Shown piece by piece: positions 24,915-37,100 of a stretch of 64,000 nucleotides of DNA. Made by a program: the position numbers and the translations under genes. This DNA is from Castellaniella sp044508625 (lineage in GTDB: Bacteria; Pseudomonadota; Gammaproteobacteria; Burkholderiales; Burkholderiaceae_B). The DNA is taken from contig JBIQHJ010000015.1 in assembly GCA_044508625.1 (NCBI GenBank), positions 4,435 through 68,434 of the forward strand. Direction: 5' to 3'. The stretch's first letter is position 1. Every line of letters starts with the position of its first letter. The notes below the pieces were generated by a model, which saw only the letters and a list, made by a program, of their open reading frames with translations, was not told the DNA's origin and did not search any database.

Positions 24915-26090
24915 ATGAGCTTCAGCAGAAAGTTCGGCATGTTCACCCTGGCGCTCGGCGCCATGGTGATGGCCGCCGGCGCGCAAGCGGCCGACGACCT
25001 CAAGATCGGCGTCGTGATCCCGATGTCCGGTCCCTTTGCCTCGCACGGCAAGCAGATGACCAATGGCCTGAACCTGTACCTCGCGCAGAACGGGGACACG
25101 GTCGCGGGCCGCAAGGTCAAGCTGATCATCAAGGACGACACCGGCGTCGCGCCGGCGGTGGCCAAGCGCCAGGCGCAAGAGCTGCTGATCAAGGACAAGG
25201 TCGACATCCTGGCGGGCTTCACGCTGACGCCCAACGCCTTCTCGGTCGCGCCCCTGGCCACCGAGGCCAAGGTGCCGATGGTGGTGCTCAATGCCGCCAC
25301 CTCATCGATCACCGAAAAGTCGCCCAACATCGTGCGCGTGTCGATGACGCTCCCCCAGGACACCGCGCCGATGGCCCAGTGGGCCTATAACAACGGCATC
25401 AAGAACGTCTACACCCTGGTCGCCGACTACGGCCCGGGCCATGACGCCGAGGCGCAGTTCAAAAAGACCTTCACCGAGCTGGGCGGCAAGATCGTCGGCG
25501 AGGTGCGCACCCCCGTCAAGAACCCGGACTTCGCCCCCTACCTCCAGCGCGTCAAGGACCTGAAGCCCGAGGCGGTGTTCCTGTTCGTGCCCAACGGCGA
25601 GCAGGGCGTGGCCCTGGCCAAGGGCTACAAAGAGCGCGGCCTCGAGGAGGCCGGCATCAAGGCCCTGGCCACCGGCGACGTGACCGACGAGGACGTCATC
25701 GACGCGATGGGCGACGCCTCCATCGGCATGATCACCTCCTTCCACTACTCGCAGGTGCACGAGTCGCCCGAGAACAAGGCCTTCACCGAGGCGTATGCCA
25801 AGGCCTATCCCAACGACCGGCCCAACTTCATGGCCGTGGCGGCCTATGACGGCATGCACATGATCTACAAGGCGCTGGAAAAGACCAAGGGCGACGCCAG
25901 CGCCGACGCCTTCATGGCGGCGGTCAAGGGCATGAAATGGACCAGCCCGCGCGGCCCGGTCGAGATCGACCCCGAGACCCGCGATATCATCCAGAATGTC
26001 TACATCCGCAAGGTCGAGCGCGTCAACGGCGTGCTGCAGAACGTCGAGTTCGACACGATCGAGGCGGTGAAGGACCCGGGCAAGCAGTAA
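24915..26090 (+). CDS. Branched-chain-amino-acid-type ABC substrate-binding protein, paralogue 3
   Basis: 391-residue periplasmic binding protein with signal peptide ending AGAQA-ADD and mature start LKIGVVIPMSGPFASHG. It aligns over its full length with the two paralogues upstream but is the most divergent, e.g. TLTPNAFSVAPLA in place of GLTPGAFAVAPLA. AAAGGAG ribosome site with an ATG start. It lies between ligC and livHMGF, so it is the dedicated receptor of this transporter; protocatechuate or a related acid is a reasonable ligand guess. Confidence 0.92.
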   Translation: MSFSRKFGMFTLALGAMVMAAGAQAADDLKIGVVIPMSGPFASHGKQMTNGLNLYLAQNGDTVAGRKVKLIIKDDTGVAPAVAKRQAQELLIKDKVDILAGFTLTPNAFSVAPLATEAKVPMVVLNAATSSITEKSPNIVRVSMTLPQDTAPMAQWAYNNGIKNVYTLVADYGPGHDAEAQFKKTFTELGGKIVGEVRTPVKNPDFAPYLQRVKDLKPEAVFLFVPNGEQGVALAKGYKERGLEEAGIKALATGDVTDEDVIDAMGDASIGMITSFHYSQVHESPENKAFTEAYAKAYPNDRPNFMAVAAYDGMHMIYKALEKTKGDASADAFMAAVKGMKWTSPRGPVEIDPETRDIIQNVYIRKVERVNGVLQNVEFDTIEAVKDPGKQ

Positions 26091-26101
26091 TCATATCGCC
26101 C

Positions 26102-26140
26102 GCGGGCGGGACGCCATCGGGGAACCGGCGGCCCGCCCGC
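26102..26140 (+). other. Stem-loop between binding-protein gene 3 and livH
   Basis: Perfect 9 bp stem GCGGGCGGG / CCCGCCCGC with a 21 nt loop and no T tract. It is probably a partial terminator or mRNA-stabilising element that keeps the binding protein more abundant than the membrane subunits. Confidence 0.5.
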
Positions 26141-26162
26141 CGCGTGGCAGGGGACGATACTC

Positions 26163-27017
26163 ATGACTATATTCTTTGACGGCATCGCCTCGGGCATGCT
26201 GCTTTTCCTCATCAGCGTGGGGCTTTCCGTGACCCTGGGGCTGATGAACTTCGTGAACCTCGCGCACGGCGCCTTCGCCATGCTGGGCGGCTATGCCTGC
26301 GTGGTGCTGCTCAACGACTATGGCGTGCCCTTCCTCGCGACGCTGCCGGTGGCCATCATCGTGCCCGCGATCGCCGGCATGATCCTCGAGCGCACGCTGT
26401 ACCGGCGCCTGTACGCCGCCTCCGAGCTCGACCAGGTGCTGTTCTCCATCGGCCTGGTGTTCATGGCGGTCGCGGCCGCGCACTATTTCTTCGGCGCGCA
26501 GCAGCAGCCGCTGCACCTGCCCGCGTTCCTGTCGGGCCAGATCCACCTGCCGGGCCTGGACATCGGCATCTATCGGCTGTTCCTGATCATCATCGGCCTG
26601 ATCATCGCGGTGCTGCTGCAGTGGTCGGTCGTCAATACGCCGTTCGGCGCGCGCCTGCGGGCCTCGGTCGACAACCAGCGCGTGGCGCGCGGCATGGGCA
26701 TCGACGTCAACCGCGTGTTCAGCCTGACCTTCGCCCTGGGCTCGGCCCTCGCGGGCCTGGGCGGCGCGCTGGGCGTGGAAATGCTCGGCCTCGACCCCGA
26801 GTTCCCGGTCAAGTACCTGGTGTATTTCCTGATCGTGGTGTCGGTGGGCGGCAGCGGCAACATCACCGGCTCGCTGTACGCGGCCATCATCCTGGGCGTC
26901 GCCGACGTCGCCGGGAAATACTACGTGCCGCAGATCGGCGCCTTCATCATCTATGCCGTCATGGTGGCGACATTGATCTTCCGTCCCCAAGGCCTGTTCG
27001 GTCGTTCCCATAAATAG
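26163..27017 (+). CDS. livH: ABC transporter permease (LivH type)
   Basis: 284-residue inner-membrane permease with about eight hydrophobic helices, starting TIFFDGIASGMLLFLISVGLSV... and containing the LivH-typical GLMNFVNLAHGAFAMLGGY near residues 20-42 and ALAGLGGALGVEM around 195. It forms the translocation pore with LivM. First membrane gene of livHMGF, 11 bp before livM. Confidence 0.93.
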   Translation: MTIFFDGIASGMLLFLISVGLSVTLGLMNFVNLAHGAFAMLGGYACVVLLNDYGVPFLATLPVAIIVPAIAGMILERTLYRRLYAASELDQVLFSIGLVFMAVAAAHYFFGAQQQPLHLPAFLSGQIHLPGLDIGIYRLFLIIIGLIIAVLLQWSVVNTPFGARLRASVDNQRVARGMGIDVNRVFSLTFALGSALAGLGGALGVEMLGLDPEFPVKYLVYFLIVVSVGGSGNITGSLYAAIILGVADVAGKYYVPQIGAFIIYAVMVATLIFRPQGLFGRSHK

Positions 27018-27028
27018 GGCGCAGACAA

Positions 27029-28080
27029 ATGACTATCAATGCAACGACGACGGGCGCGGCCCCCCGCGCCGCGGACCGGGCGGATTTCCTCCAGCGCTTC
27101 CGCCAGGCGGCGCGCTGGCATCCCCTCGAGTACCTGTTCTGGTGCGTCCCGGTGGCGGCGTACTTCCTGTTCACCGACAACTACCTGCTGCTCAGCCAGA
27201 TCGCGATCACGGCGCTCTTTGCCGTGTCCCTGGATTTGATCTTCGGCTATGCCGGGGTGATCTCGCTCGGCCACGCCGCGTTCTTCGGCGTCGGCGCCTA
27301 TACGGCGGGCATGCTGGGGGTCTACGGGCTGGGCGATCCGCTGCTCGGCCTGGTGCTGGGGGCCGTGGTCGCCGGCGCCCTGGGCTTTCTCAGCAGCTTC
27401 CTGCTGCTGCGCGGCAACGACCTCTCGCGCCTGATGGTGACCCTGGGCGTGGCCCTCATGCTCTACGAGCTGGCCAACAAGTTCACCGACATCACCGGCG
27501 GCGTCGACGGCCTGCCCGGCATCGAGGTCAAGCCCCTGCTGGGCATGTTCGAGTTCGACATGTTCGGCCGGATCGCCTACATCTATTCCATGGTGGTGCT
27601 GTTCGTGCTGTTCTGGGTCGCCCGGCGGCTGGTGCATTCGCCGTTCGGCCAGAGCCTGCGGGGCATCCACATGAACACCCTGCGCATGCCCGCGCTGGGC
27701 GTGCCGGTCACGCGCCGCCTGGTCAAGGTCTACACGATAGGCGCCGCCTACGCCGGGGTGGCGGGGGCGCTGCTGACGCAGACCAACCAGTTCGTGTCGA
27801 TCGACGTGCTGGGCTTCCAGCGCTCGGCCGACCTGCTGCTGATCCTCATCCTCGGCGGCGCCGGCCACCTCTACGGGGCGATTTTCGGCTCGATCGTGTT
27901 CGTGGTCGTCAACTACCTGCTGTCCGACATGAATCCGCAATACTGGCAGTTCTGGCTCGGCCTGCTCCTGGTCCTGGTGGTGCTGTTCGCCCGCGGCGGC
28001 ATCATGGGCACGGCCCTGCAATGGATCGAGAACGCGCGCCACCGGGCCCACGCCCGCGCCCGCGGCAAGGAGGGCCAATC

Positions 28081-28084
<4 letters not shown>
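27029..28084 (+). CDS. livM: ABC transporter permease (LivM type)
   Basis: 351-residue permease with a roughly 30-residue cytoplasmic N-terminus followed by about eight to ten membrane helices. LivM features: DLIFGYAGVISLGHAAFFGVG and the conserved cytoplasmic loop RRLVHSPFGQSLRGIHMN. Overlaps livG by 4 bp (ATGA). Confidence 0.93.
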
Positions 28085-30163
<2,079 letters not shown>

Positions 30164-30304
30164 TCCCACCGGCCCGGCCGGTCGCGGCCCATGCCCGGCC
30201 GCCGCCGGCCTTCCGCTGTCCGGCTGCCGTCCTCGCCTGGACGCGCCGGGCCGATGCTCTCGCCTGGCGGCCGCCCGGTCCGTCGTCGCCGGCCCCCGGC
30301 GCCC

Positions 30305-31483
30305 TCAGCGGCGCCGGCGCGCCAGGGCGTGGCACAGGCCGCCCAGGACCAGTCCCCAGAATGCGCTGCCCACGCCCAGCAGGCTCATGCCCGAGGCGGT
30401 GGCGAGGAAGGTGACCAGCGCCGCCTCGCGGCCCTCGGGCTCGCGCAGGGCCTCCGAGGTGGCGGCCCCCAGCGTGCCCAGCAGCGCGAGCCCGGCGATC
30501 GCGGCCACCAGTTCCCGCGGAAAGGCCGCGAACAGTCCCACGACCGTCGCCCCGAAGATCCCCGTCGCCAGATAGAACAGGCCCGCCCAGACCGCGGCCT
30601 TGTAGCGCTGCGCCGCGTCGGGATCGGCCTCGGGGCTCATGCAGATGGCGGCGGTGATCGCCGCCAGGTTGAATGAAAAGCCGCCCAGGGGCGCGAGCAC
30701 CATCCCGGTCAGGCCCGTCCACGCGATCAGCGGCGAGGCGGGCGCGCCGTAGCCGTTGGCGCGCAGCACGGCGAGGCCCGGGACGTTCTGCGAGGTCATG
30801 GTGACGATGAACAGGGGGATGCCGACCCCCAGCAGCGCGGGCCACGAGAATTCCGGCGCCATCCAGACCGGACGCGCGGGCGTCCAGTCCAGGCCGCTCA
30901 TGTCGAGCATGCCCTGGGCCGCGGCCCACAGGATGCCGGCCAGGAAGGCCAGCGGCACGGCGTAGCGCGGCAGCAGGCGGCGGGCGGCGATGAAGGTGGC
31001 GAACATCAGCAGGACCAGCGCCGCCTGCTCGCCCACCGCGCCAAAGAGCGCCAGGCCGAATTGCAGGAGGATGCCCGCCAGCATGGCGTTCGCCAGGTTG
31101 CGCGGCACGTGGTCCATGATCCGCTGGAACCAGCCGGTGACCCCGCACAGGGTGATCAGCGCCGAGGCGAACAGGAACACCCCGATCGCTTGCGCCATCC
31201 CGATGCCGCCCAGGCTGGTGGCCAGCAGGGCGGCGCCCGGCGTGGACCAGGCGGTCAGGACGGGCATGCGCCAGGCGAGCGACAGCCCGATGCAGGTGAC
31301 CCCCATGCCGATGCCCAGGGCCCACATCCAGGAGCCGAGCTGCGCCGCGTCGGCGCCGGCGGCGCTCGCCGCCTGGAAGACGATCGCCACGGAACTGGTG
31401 TAGCCCACCAGCACCGCGATGAATCCGGATGAGATGTGGGAAATCCGCAGCCAGCGGCCGACGAGCGCCAGGGCCTCTTGCAT
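30305..31483 (-). CDS. benE: BenE-family benzoate/aromatic-acid transporter
   Basis: 392-residue polytopic membrane protein (11-12 hydrophobic segments) of the benzoate:H+ symporter family. Typical blocks: ISSGFIAVLVGYTSSVAIVFQAA at the N-terminus, TAWSTPGAALL, MTSQNVPGLAVLRANGY and GGFSFNLAAITAAICM. It provides a secondary import route for benzoate-like acids beside the ABC system. Convergent with livF across a 140 bp GC-rich gap without a convincing terminator. The HDOD gene ends 7 bp upstream, so the two may be cotranscribed. Confidence 0.9.
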   Translation of the reverse strand: MQEALALVGRWLRISHISSGFIAVLVGYTSSVAIVFQAASAAGADAAQLGSWMWALGIGMGVTCIGLSLAWRMPVLTAWSTPGAALLATSLGGIGMAQAIGVFLFASALITLCGVTGWFQRIMDHVPRNLANAMLAGILLQFGLALFGAVGEQAALVLLMFATFIAARRLLPRYAVPLAFLAGILWAAAQGMLDMSGLDWTPARPVWMAPEFSWPALLGVGIPLFIVTMTSQNVPGLAVLRANGYGAPASPLIAWTGLTGMVLAPLGGFSFNLAAITAAICMSPEADPDAAQRYKAAVWAGLFYLATGIFGATVVGLFAAFPRELVAAIAGLALLGTLGAATSEALREPEGREAALVTFLATASGMSLLGVGSAFWGLVLGGLCHALARRRR

Positions 31484-31490
31484 CGGCCGC

Positions 31491-32765
31491 CTACTGCGCC
31501 GCCTGGGTCATGCTGTGGCCCCATTCGAAGGCCTGCTGGATCAGGGCGGCGAGCGGCCGGGCGTCGATCCCGATCTGCGCCACGATCGGCGCCGGATCCT
31601 CGAGGGGATCGCCCGCCAGGGGGAAGACCAGCGCGGCCAGGCGCAGGTCCGGGCCCAGCGGCCCCGTGCGGTCGATCAGGGCCTGGCGGACCGGCGTGTC
31701 GACCTTGACCTGGCTCAGCAGGTCCTGCATGGACATGCCCCCGAACAGGCGGTCCATGGTCGACAGCATGCCGGTGGTGAAGGCCGCCTCGGCGCGCACG
31801 CTCTGCCCGGGGTGGCACAGCAGCGAGACCTGCTCGAGCAGGTTTGCGCGGGCGCTGGCCTGGACCAGGGTGGGCGAGAGGTAGCCCTTGGGCCGGCCCG
31901 CCTCGGTGTACATCAGCATCTGGATCCAGCGCTGCAACTGGCGGCGGCCGAGCAGCATGATCGCCTGGTTGAGCGATTCGACCTCCTTGGGCAGGCCGAA
32001 GGCGGGGGTGTTGACCATGTTCAGCAGGGTCCTGACCAGTTCGTCGTCCTGCTCGAGGCAGGCCTGGATCTCGGGGATCTCGCTGTCGCCCATGATCAGG
32101 GTGAGGAGCCTGAGCAGGAGCTTTTGCCGCGGGGTGACGGGGGCGGCCGCCGCCGGGGCGTCGGGCCAGGCGCCGTGGAAATGCGTGAAGCCCAGCAGCA
32201 GGGCGGTGTCCAGCTCGTCGGGCGAGCGCAGCTTGCCCAGGTGCAGCTTGCGGCCCGCCTGCTTGTGCGGCAGGCTCTGGCGGAAGATCTCGGCCTTGGA
32301 ACTGCGCTCGGGGTCGAAATGGATGGCCCGGCAGAACGGCAGCAGGGGCTCGTAGGCCGGATTGGCCGCCAGGTCGGCGCGCATCGTGAAGCGCAGCCCC
32401 GAGCGCGACATGCCCGCGAAGATCTGGACCAGCTCGGGCGTCACCTCGAAGCCCTCGGGGATGTCGAGCAGCGCGCGGTTGTGCGGCAGCATGTGGACGA
32501 AGGGCTGCTCCAGCAGGCCCGGGCTGGCCGTGAACTGGTGGGGCAGGAACCCCAGGACCCGGTTGACGTCGTGTAGCCGGCATTGCGCGATGATGGCGGC
32601 GCCGGGATCCTGCGGCTGGCCGTCCGGCCATAGAGGCTGCAGGAGGTAGCCGACGAGGCTCTTGTCCTTGTCCAGGACCGGCTCGCGCCGCATCAGGCAT
32701 GAGGGGGCAGAGGGGTCCTCGTGGCTCGATGCATCGGCTTCAGCGAGGGCGGCTGTAGTGACCAT
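31491..32765 (-). CDS. HDOD-domain protein with degenerate EAL-like N-terminus
   Basis: 424-residue cytoplasmic signalling protein of the YuxH type. The N-terminal half (about 25-190, starting REPVLDKDKSLVGYLLQPLW) looks like an EAL phosphodiesterase fold without the EAL catalytic motif, so c-di-GMP hydrolysis is unlikely. The C-terminal half (about 205-400) is an HDOD domain (LLRLLTLIMGDSEIPEIQACLEQD-like start, then NTPAFGLPKEVESLNQAIMLLG). These proteins act in signal relay; no output partner is visible here. GGAGA ribosome site. It lies directly upstream of benE. Confidence 0.85.
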   Translation of the reverse strand: MVTTAALAEADASSHEDPSAPSCLMRREPVLDKDKSLVGYLLQPLWPDGQPQDPGAAIIAQCRLHDVNRVLGFLPHQFTASPGLLEQPFVHMLPHNRALLDIPEGFEVTPELVQIFAGMSRSGLRFTMRADLAANPAYEPLLPFCRAIHFDPERSSKAEIFRQSLPHKQAGRKLHLGKLRSPDELDTALLLGFTHFHGAWPDAPAAAAPVTPRQKLLLRLLTLIMGDSEIPEIQACLEQDDELVRTLLNMVNTPAFGLPKEVESLNQAIMLLGRRQLQRWIQMLMYTEAGRPKGYLSPTLVQASARANLLEQVSLLCHPGQSVRAEAAFTTGMLSTMDRLFGGMSMQDLLSQVKVDTPVRQALIDRTGPLGPDLRLAALVFPLAGDPLEDPAPIVAQIGIDARPLAALIQQAFEWGHSMTQAAQ

Positions 32766-33035
32766 CGGGTCGTCTCCGGATCATGATGCGGTTGCTCATT
32801 ATGCTGCTTTCACAGTGAGGTATGAAGCGGTTGCATATTATAGATTTGGTAATGGCTAAGTTGGCAATGAAAATGAGAAGCACGGCGTGGCGTCCGGGTC
32901 CGCCCATCATGGCGGCGCGCGCCCGCCGGCCGCCAGCCGGCTGGCTGCCAGCCGGCGACTTGCGCCATGACTTGTGCCATAATTTGCTGCTTCATCCCGC
33001 CGGCCGGTCGGCCTTGGCCGGCGCGCGATGGATCC
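32766..33035. other. Gene-free region before the tRNA
   Basis: 270 bp holding the HDOD promoter side (AT-rich, with TTGCATATTATAG near 32829-32841) and, nearer the tRNA, GC-rich inverted-repeat fragments around CAGCCGGCTGGCTG. CATAAT at 32978-32983 is a possible tRNA -10 box with a poor -35. No open frame looks coding. Confidence 0.4.
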
Positions 33036-33159
<124 letters not shown>

Positions 33160-33235
33160 GCCGGTCTTCATTCCACGCCATTCACGATTCAAGACGTATT
33201 CCCATCCCGCGCCGCCTCGATCGGCCGCGAGTCTT

Positions 33236-33265
33236 TTGACAAAATTGTAGTAACATGGCTACATA
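33236..33265 (+). promoter_or_regulatory. Promoter/operator of the antitoxin-toxin pair
   Basis: TTGACA at 33236-33241 with TACATA about 18 bp later. The inverted repeat TGTAG-N8-CTACA (33246-33263) overlaps the spacer, as expected for autoregulation by an antitoxin-toxin complex. Confidence 0.6.
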
Positions 33266-33286
33266 TGATTGATGCGGGGGTGCCCC

Positions 33287-33541
33287 ATGACCATCACGAC
33301 CCTTTCCAGTCGAGAGCTGAACCAGAACGTGACGCGAGCAAAAAAGGCTGCCAAGAGCGGCCCGGTGTTCATCACGGATCGCGGCAGGCCCGCGCACGTG
33401 CTGCTCAGCTTCGAAGACTATCAGCGCCTGACAAGGCAGCGGCGCAACATTGCCGACGCGCTGGCGATGCCGGGCGTTGCGGACATCGAGTTCGAGCCGC
33501 CGCGCGTGACCATTGAAGCCCGGCCGGCCGATCTCTCATGA
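33287..33541 (+). CDS. Phd/YefM-family antitoxin
   Basis: 84-residue type II antitoxin. The N-terminal Phd/YefM DNA-binding fold reads TLSSRELNQNVTRAKKAAKSG, then PVFITDRGRPAHVLLSFEDYQ. The C-terminal tail, which would wrap the toxin, carries FEPPRVTIEA. Stop overlaps the toxin start (ATGA). It probably represses its own promoter through the palindrome just upstream. Less GC-rich than its neighbours, which fits transfer. Confidence 0.9.
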   Translation: MTITTLSSRELNQNVTRAKKAAKSGPVFITDRGRPAHVLLSFEDYQRLTRQRRNIADALAMPGVADIEFEPPRVTIEARPADLS

Positions 33542-33966
33542 TGTATGTGCTCGATACCAACGTGCTGTCGGAACTGCGCAAGGCCCGATTTGGCAAGGCC
33601 GATGCGAATGTGGCGGCATGGGCGGACAGCGTCGATGCCGCCGACCTCTTTGTATCGGCCATCACCATCATGGAACTGGAGCTCGGCGTGATGTCGATCG
33701 AACGCAAGGACGCTGCCCAGGGAGCCATGCTGCGCTCGTGGCTGGAGCAGCACGTATTGCCCGAGTTCTCCGGGCGCACATTGCCTGTGGATACCGCTGT
33801 GGCGCGGCGCGGCGCCCGGCTGCATGTACCGGACAAGTGCGGTGAGCGTGACGCGCTCATCGCGGCGACGGCGCTGGTGCACGGCATGGCGGTGGTCACG
33901 CGCAACGTGGCCGATTTCAAGCCTACAGGAGTGACCATCGTCAACCCCTGGGAGCCATCGCCATGA
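33538..33966 (+). CDS. VapC/FitB-type PIN-domain toxin
   Basis: 142-residue PIN ribonuclease. Acidic residues of the metal site are visible: Asp6 in YVLDTNVLSELR, Glu in TIMELELGV, Asp in ERDALIAATA, and a final Asp in VTRNVADFKPTGV. PIN toxins cleave tRNA or rRNA to arrest growth unless bound by their antitoxin. ATG 33541 (one codon later) is an equal alternative. Translationally coupled to the Phd-type antitoxin; together they fill the islet between the two direct repeats. No integrase or transposase is present. Confidence 0.9.
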   Translation: MMYVLDTNVLSELRKARFGKADANVAAWADSVDAADLFVSAITIMELELGVMSIERKDAAQGAMLRSWLEQHVLPEFSGRTLPVDTAVARRGARLHVPDKCGERDALIAATALVHGMAVVTRNVADFKPTGVTIVNPWEPSP

Positions 33967-34017
33967 CCGCTCCATGCTTGATTTCCCGGGCATGGCGCGT
34001 TGGCGACGAGCTCTGAT

Positions 34018-34098
34018 CCGCTGGTGCCGTGTTCGACTCACGGGGGCCCGCCAGATCGCCATGCGCCGGCCGGGATCACGTCCCGGCCGGTTTTTTTC
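34018..34098. repeat. Direct repeat, copy 2 (tRNA remnant plus terminator)
   Basis: 81 bp near-copy of 33078-33159. It keeps the T arm, a mutated CCG instead of CCA end, and a full terminator (34066-34097), but has no acceptor, D or anticodon arm, so it is not a tRNA gene. Confidence 0.9.
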
Positions 34099-34193
34099 AT
34101 CCTTCGCAAACTTCGCAAACTGTCACCAACGGGCTTGGCGGATGCCGGCGCTTGGATGGTAAGCTCGCCGAAAGAACGGGATGGGGAGTATGC

Positions 34194-37100
34194 ATGGCTT
34201 GGATCGCCGGGAGGTTCTTTGCAGGTGTGCTGGCCGTGGCGGCGGTGTCGGCCGCTGGGGCGGCCGAGGTGTCGCGGTTCACGCCGCAGGGCGTGACCGC
34301 CCGCGTGGAGCGCGTCCAGGCCGATTTCACGGCTCCGGCCGTCGCCCTGGGCGACGGCGGCGCGGCCGATCCCTTCGTGATCGAATGCGAGGGCGGCACG
34401 CCCGCGGGGGCCGGGCGCTGGGTGGACCCGAGCCACTGGGTCTATGCCTTCCGCAAGCCGCTGACCGGCGGGGTTTCGTGCACGGCGAGCGTCAATCCCG
34501 ATTTCCGCGATCTCGAGGGCCGGCCGCTGGTCCAGGCGGCCCCCTATGCGTTCTCCACGGGCGGCCCGCGTCCCAGGCTGCGCCGTCCCTGGGATGCGAC
34601 GATCGACGAGGACCAGGTGTTCGTCCTGTCCTTCGACGCGCCGGTGGATGCGGCGTCGGTGGCCGCTCATACGGTGTGCCGCGTCCAGGGAATCGGCGAG
34701 GCCGTGGCGGTGCGCCTGGTCGAGGGGGACGCGCGGCGCGAGATCCTCGCCGCCACCGGCATGGAGGACGCCGTCCCCGACGCCGGCACGCAACTGCTGC
34801 AATGCAAGCGCACGCTGCCCCCGAAGGCGGCCGTGAGGCTCGAGGTGGGGCGGGGGGTCCGGACGCTCGCGGCCGCGGGCGCCGCCGCGGTGTCCAGCAC
34901 GCGGGCCCATGGCTTCGATTTCCAGGTGCGCGAGGCCTTCACGGCCAGCATGCGCTGCATGCGCGAGCACGCGCAGGCGGCGTGCTCGCCGCTGGGCGAT
35001 GTCGTGCTCGCCTTCTCGGCGCCCGTGCCGGCCGAGCGGGCGATGGCCGCGATGCTCGAGACCGCGCGGGGCGTGCGCCATCCGGCGAGCCTCGGCGACG
35101 AGCCGCCAGATTTCGTCGAGCAACTGCGTTTCGAGGGACCCTTTCCCGAGAACGAGACCTTGCGGCTGGTCCTGCCCGCGGACGTCCGGGACGACGCCGG
35201 CCGCCCGCTGTCGAACCGGGCCCGCTTCCCCCTGTCCATTCCGGTCGCGGCCCTGCCGCCGCTGGTGAAATTCGCCTCGGGCACGTTCGGGGTCGTCGAG
35301 CGTTTCGCCGAGGCGCCCGCGGCCTCGGGCGAGGCGATCGCCGCGGTGCCGCTCGCGTTGCGGCGGGTGGAGCCGGAACTGCTGACCCGCGAGCTGGCGA
35401 TCTCGGCGGGCACGGCTCGCGACCACGTCACGACCGACGATGCCGAGGCGCTGCGCTGGTACGCCAAGGTGGCGCTCTTCGACGGCGGCGCGCTCACCGC
35501 GCGCCAGGTCGAGGATGCGCGCGCGCTGCGCCCATTGAGCGAGGAGGAGCCCGAGGTGCCCCGGATCGACTTGCGCAAGGTGTCGCTGTTCGATGCCAAG
35601 GACGCGGCGCGCACCCTGCGATTGCCCGGCGTGTCGCAGGACCCGGCGATCGAGGTGGTGGGCGTGCCCCTGGCCGCGCCGGGCTTCCACGTGATCGAGG
35701 TCGAGTCCGCGCAGCTCGGCGCCTCCCTGCTGGGCGAGCCGGCGCCGGTCTACGTGCGGACCTCCGTGCTGGTCACCAACCTCGCCGTGCACGTCAAGAC
35801 CGGCCGCGACGACCTGCTGGTGTGGGTGACGTCGCTGGACGACGGACGGCCGGTCGCGGACGCGCAGGTGGCGGTGCTCGATTGCGCGGGCGCGCGCCTG
35901 GACGAGGGGGTGACCGACGCCCAGGGCCTGTGGCACCGGCTGGGGGCGATCGAGGAGACGACCGACTGCCTCGGCGGCGCGGCTTCCGGCCTGTTCGTGA
36001 CGGCGCGCATCCCGGCCGATCATCCCGAGGCGGGCGGGCAGGCGGATTTCTCCTTCGCCTGGACGTCGTGGAATCGTGGCATCGAGTCCTGGCGTTTCCC
36101 GGTCTCGACCGACACTTCGCGCCTGCCCGACCTCGCGGCGCACGCGGTGCTCGACCGGACGCTGCTGCATCCGGGCGAGACCGTATCCATGAAGCTTTTC
36201 GCCCGCGTCCTCACGCGCGCCGGCATGGACAATCCGCCGGACTCGCGCCTGCCGCCGCGGGCGGTGATCGAGCACGAGGGCTCGGGCGAGCGCGCCGCGG
36301 TCGATCTGGACTGGATGACGAGCCCGAGCGGCGGCCGCTATGCGCTGCTGAGGTACGAGTTGCCGCCGACCGCCAGGCTCGGGCGCTATTCCATCGCGCT
36401 GGAGGAGCCCCGGCCCGCCGGCGAGGATCGCTGGATGGGGCCGGGCAGCCATCCGGCGGGCGAATTCCGGGTCGAGTCCTTCCAGGTGCCGGTGCTGGCC
36501 GGCAGCCTCAAGCTCAGCGCGCCGCAAGGGGATGGGCCGCTGGTCGCGCCCGGATCGCTGCGCGCCGACGTCCAGCTCGCCTACGTCTCGGGCGGGCCGG
36601 CGGCGGGGCAGGCGGTGTCCCTTTCGGCGGTGTCCCGGCCCCTGGACGTCCGGTTTCCGGGCTACGAGGATTACGCCTTCGGCATCCCGGACGGCATGCG
36701 CTCGGACGAGGAGCGCGGCGGTATCGAGGGCCTGCGCCGCCTGATCCTCGACAAGCATGCGCTGCGGCTCGATGCCCAGGGCGGCGCCCGGGTGGAACTG
36801 CAGGACCTGCCCAGGCCCGTCGAGCCCCAGTCCTGGCTGGTCGAGGCGAGTTTCACGGATCCCAATGGCGAGGTGCAGACCATCGCCCAGGCGACGCCGG
36901 TCTGGCCGGCCGCGGTGGTGGTCGGCCTGCGCACGGGCGGCTCGCTGGCCCAGGGCGAGGCGGCGGACGTCGGCATCGTCGCGCTGGACCCTTCGGGCCG
37001 GCCGCTGGCGGGGGTGGAGGTGCGCCTGGACGGACGGCTGCGGACGGTCTACTCGACGCGCAAGCGCCTGGTGGGCGGCTTCTATCGCTACGATTCCTAC

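Noticed and set aside
33160..34017. Integrase or transposase within the tRNA-linked islet.
   Set aside because: Only the antitoxin and PIN toxin frames are coding; no recombinase motif is visible.
34018..34060. A second tRNA gene.
   Set aside because: Only the T arm and 3' acceptor half are present, with CCG instead of CCA. It is part of the duplicated segment.
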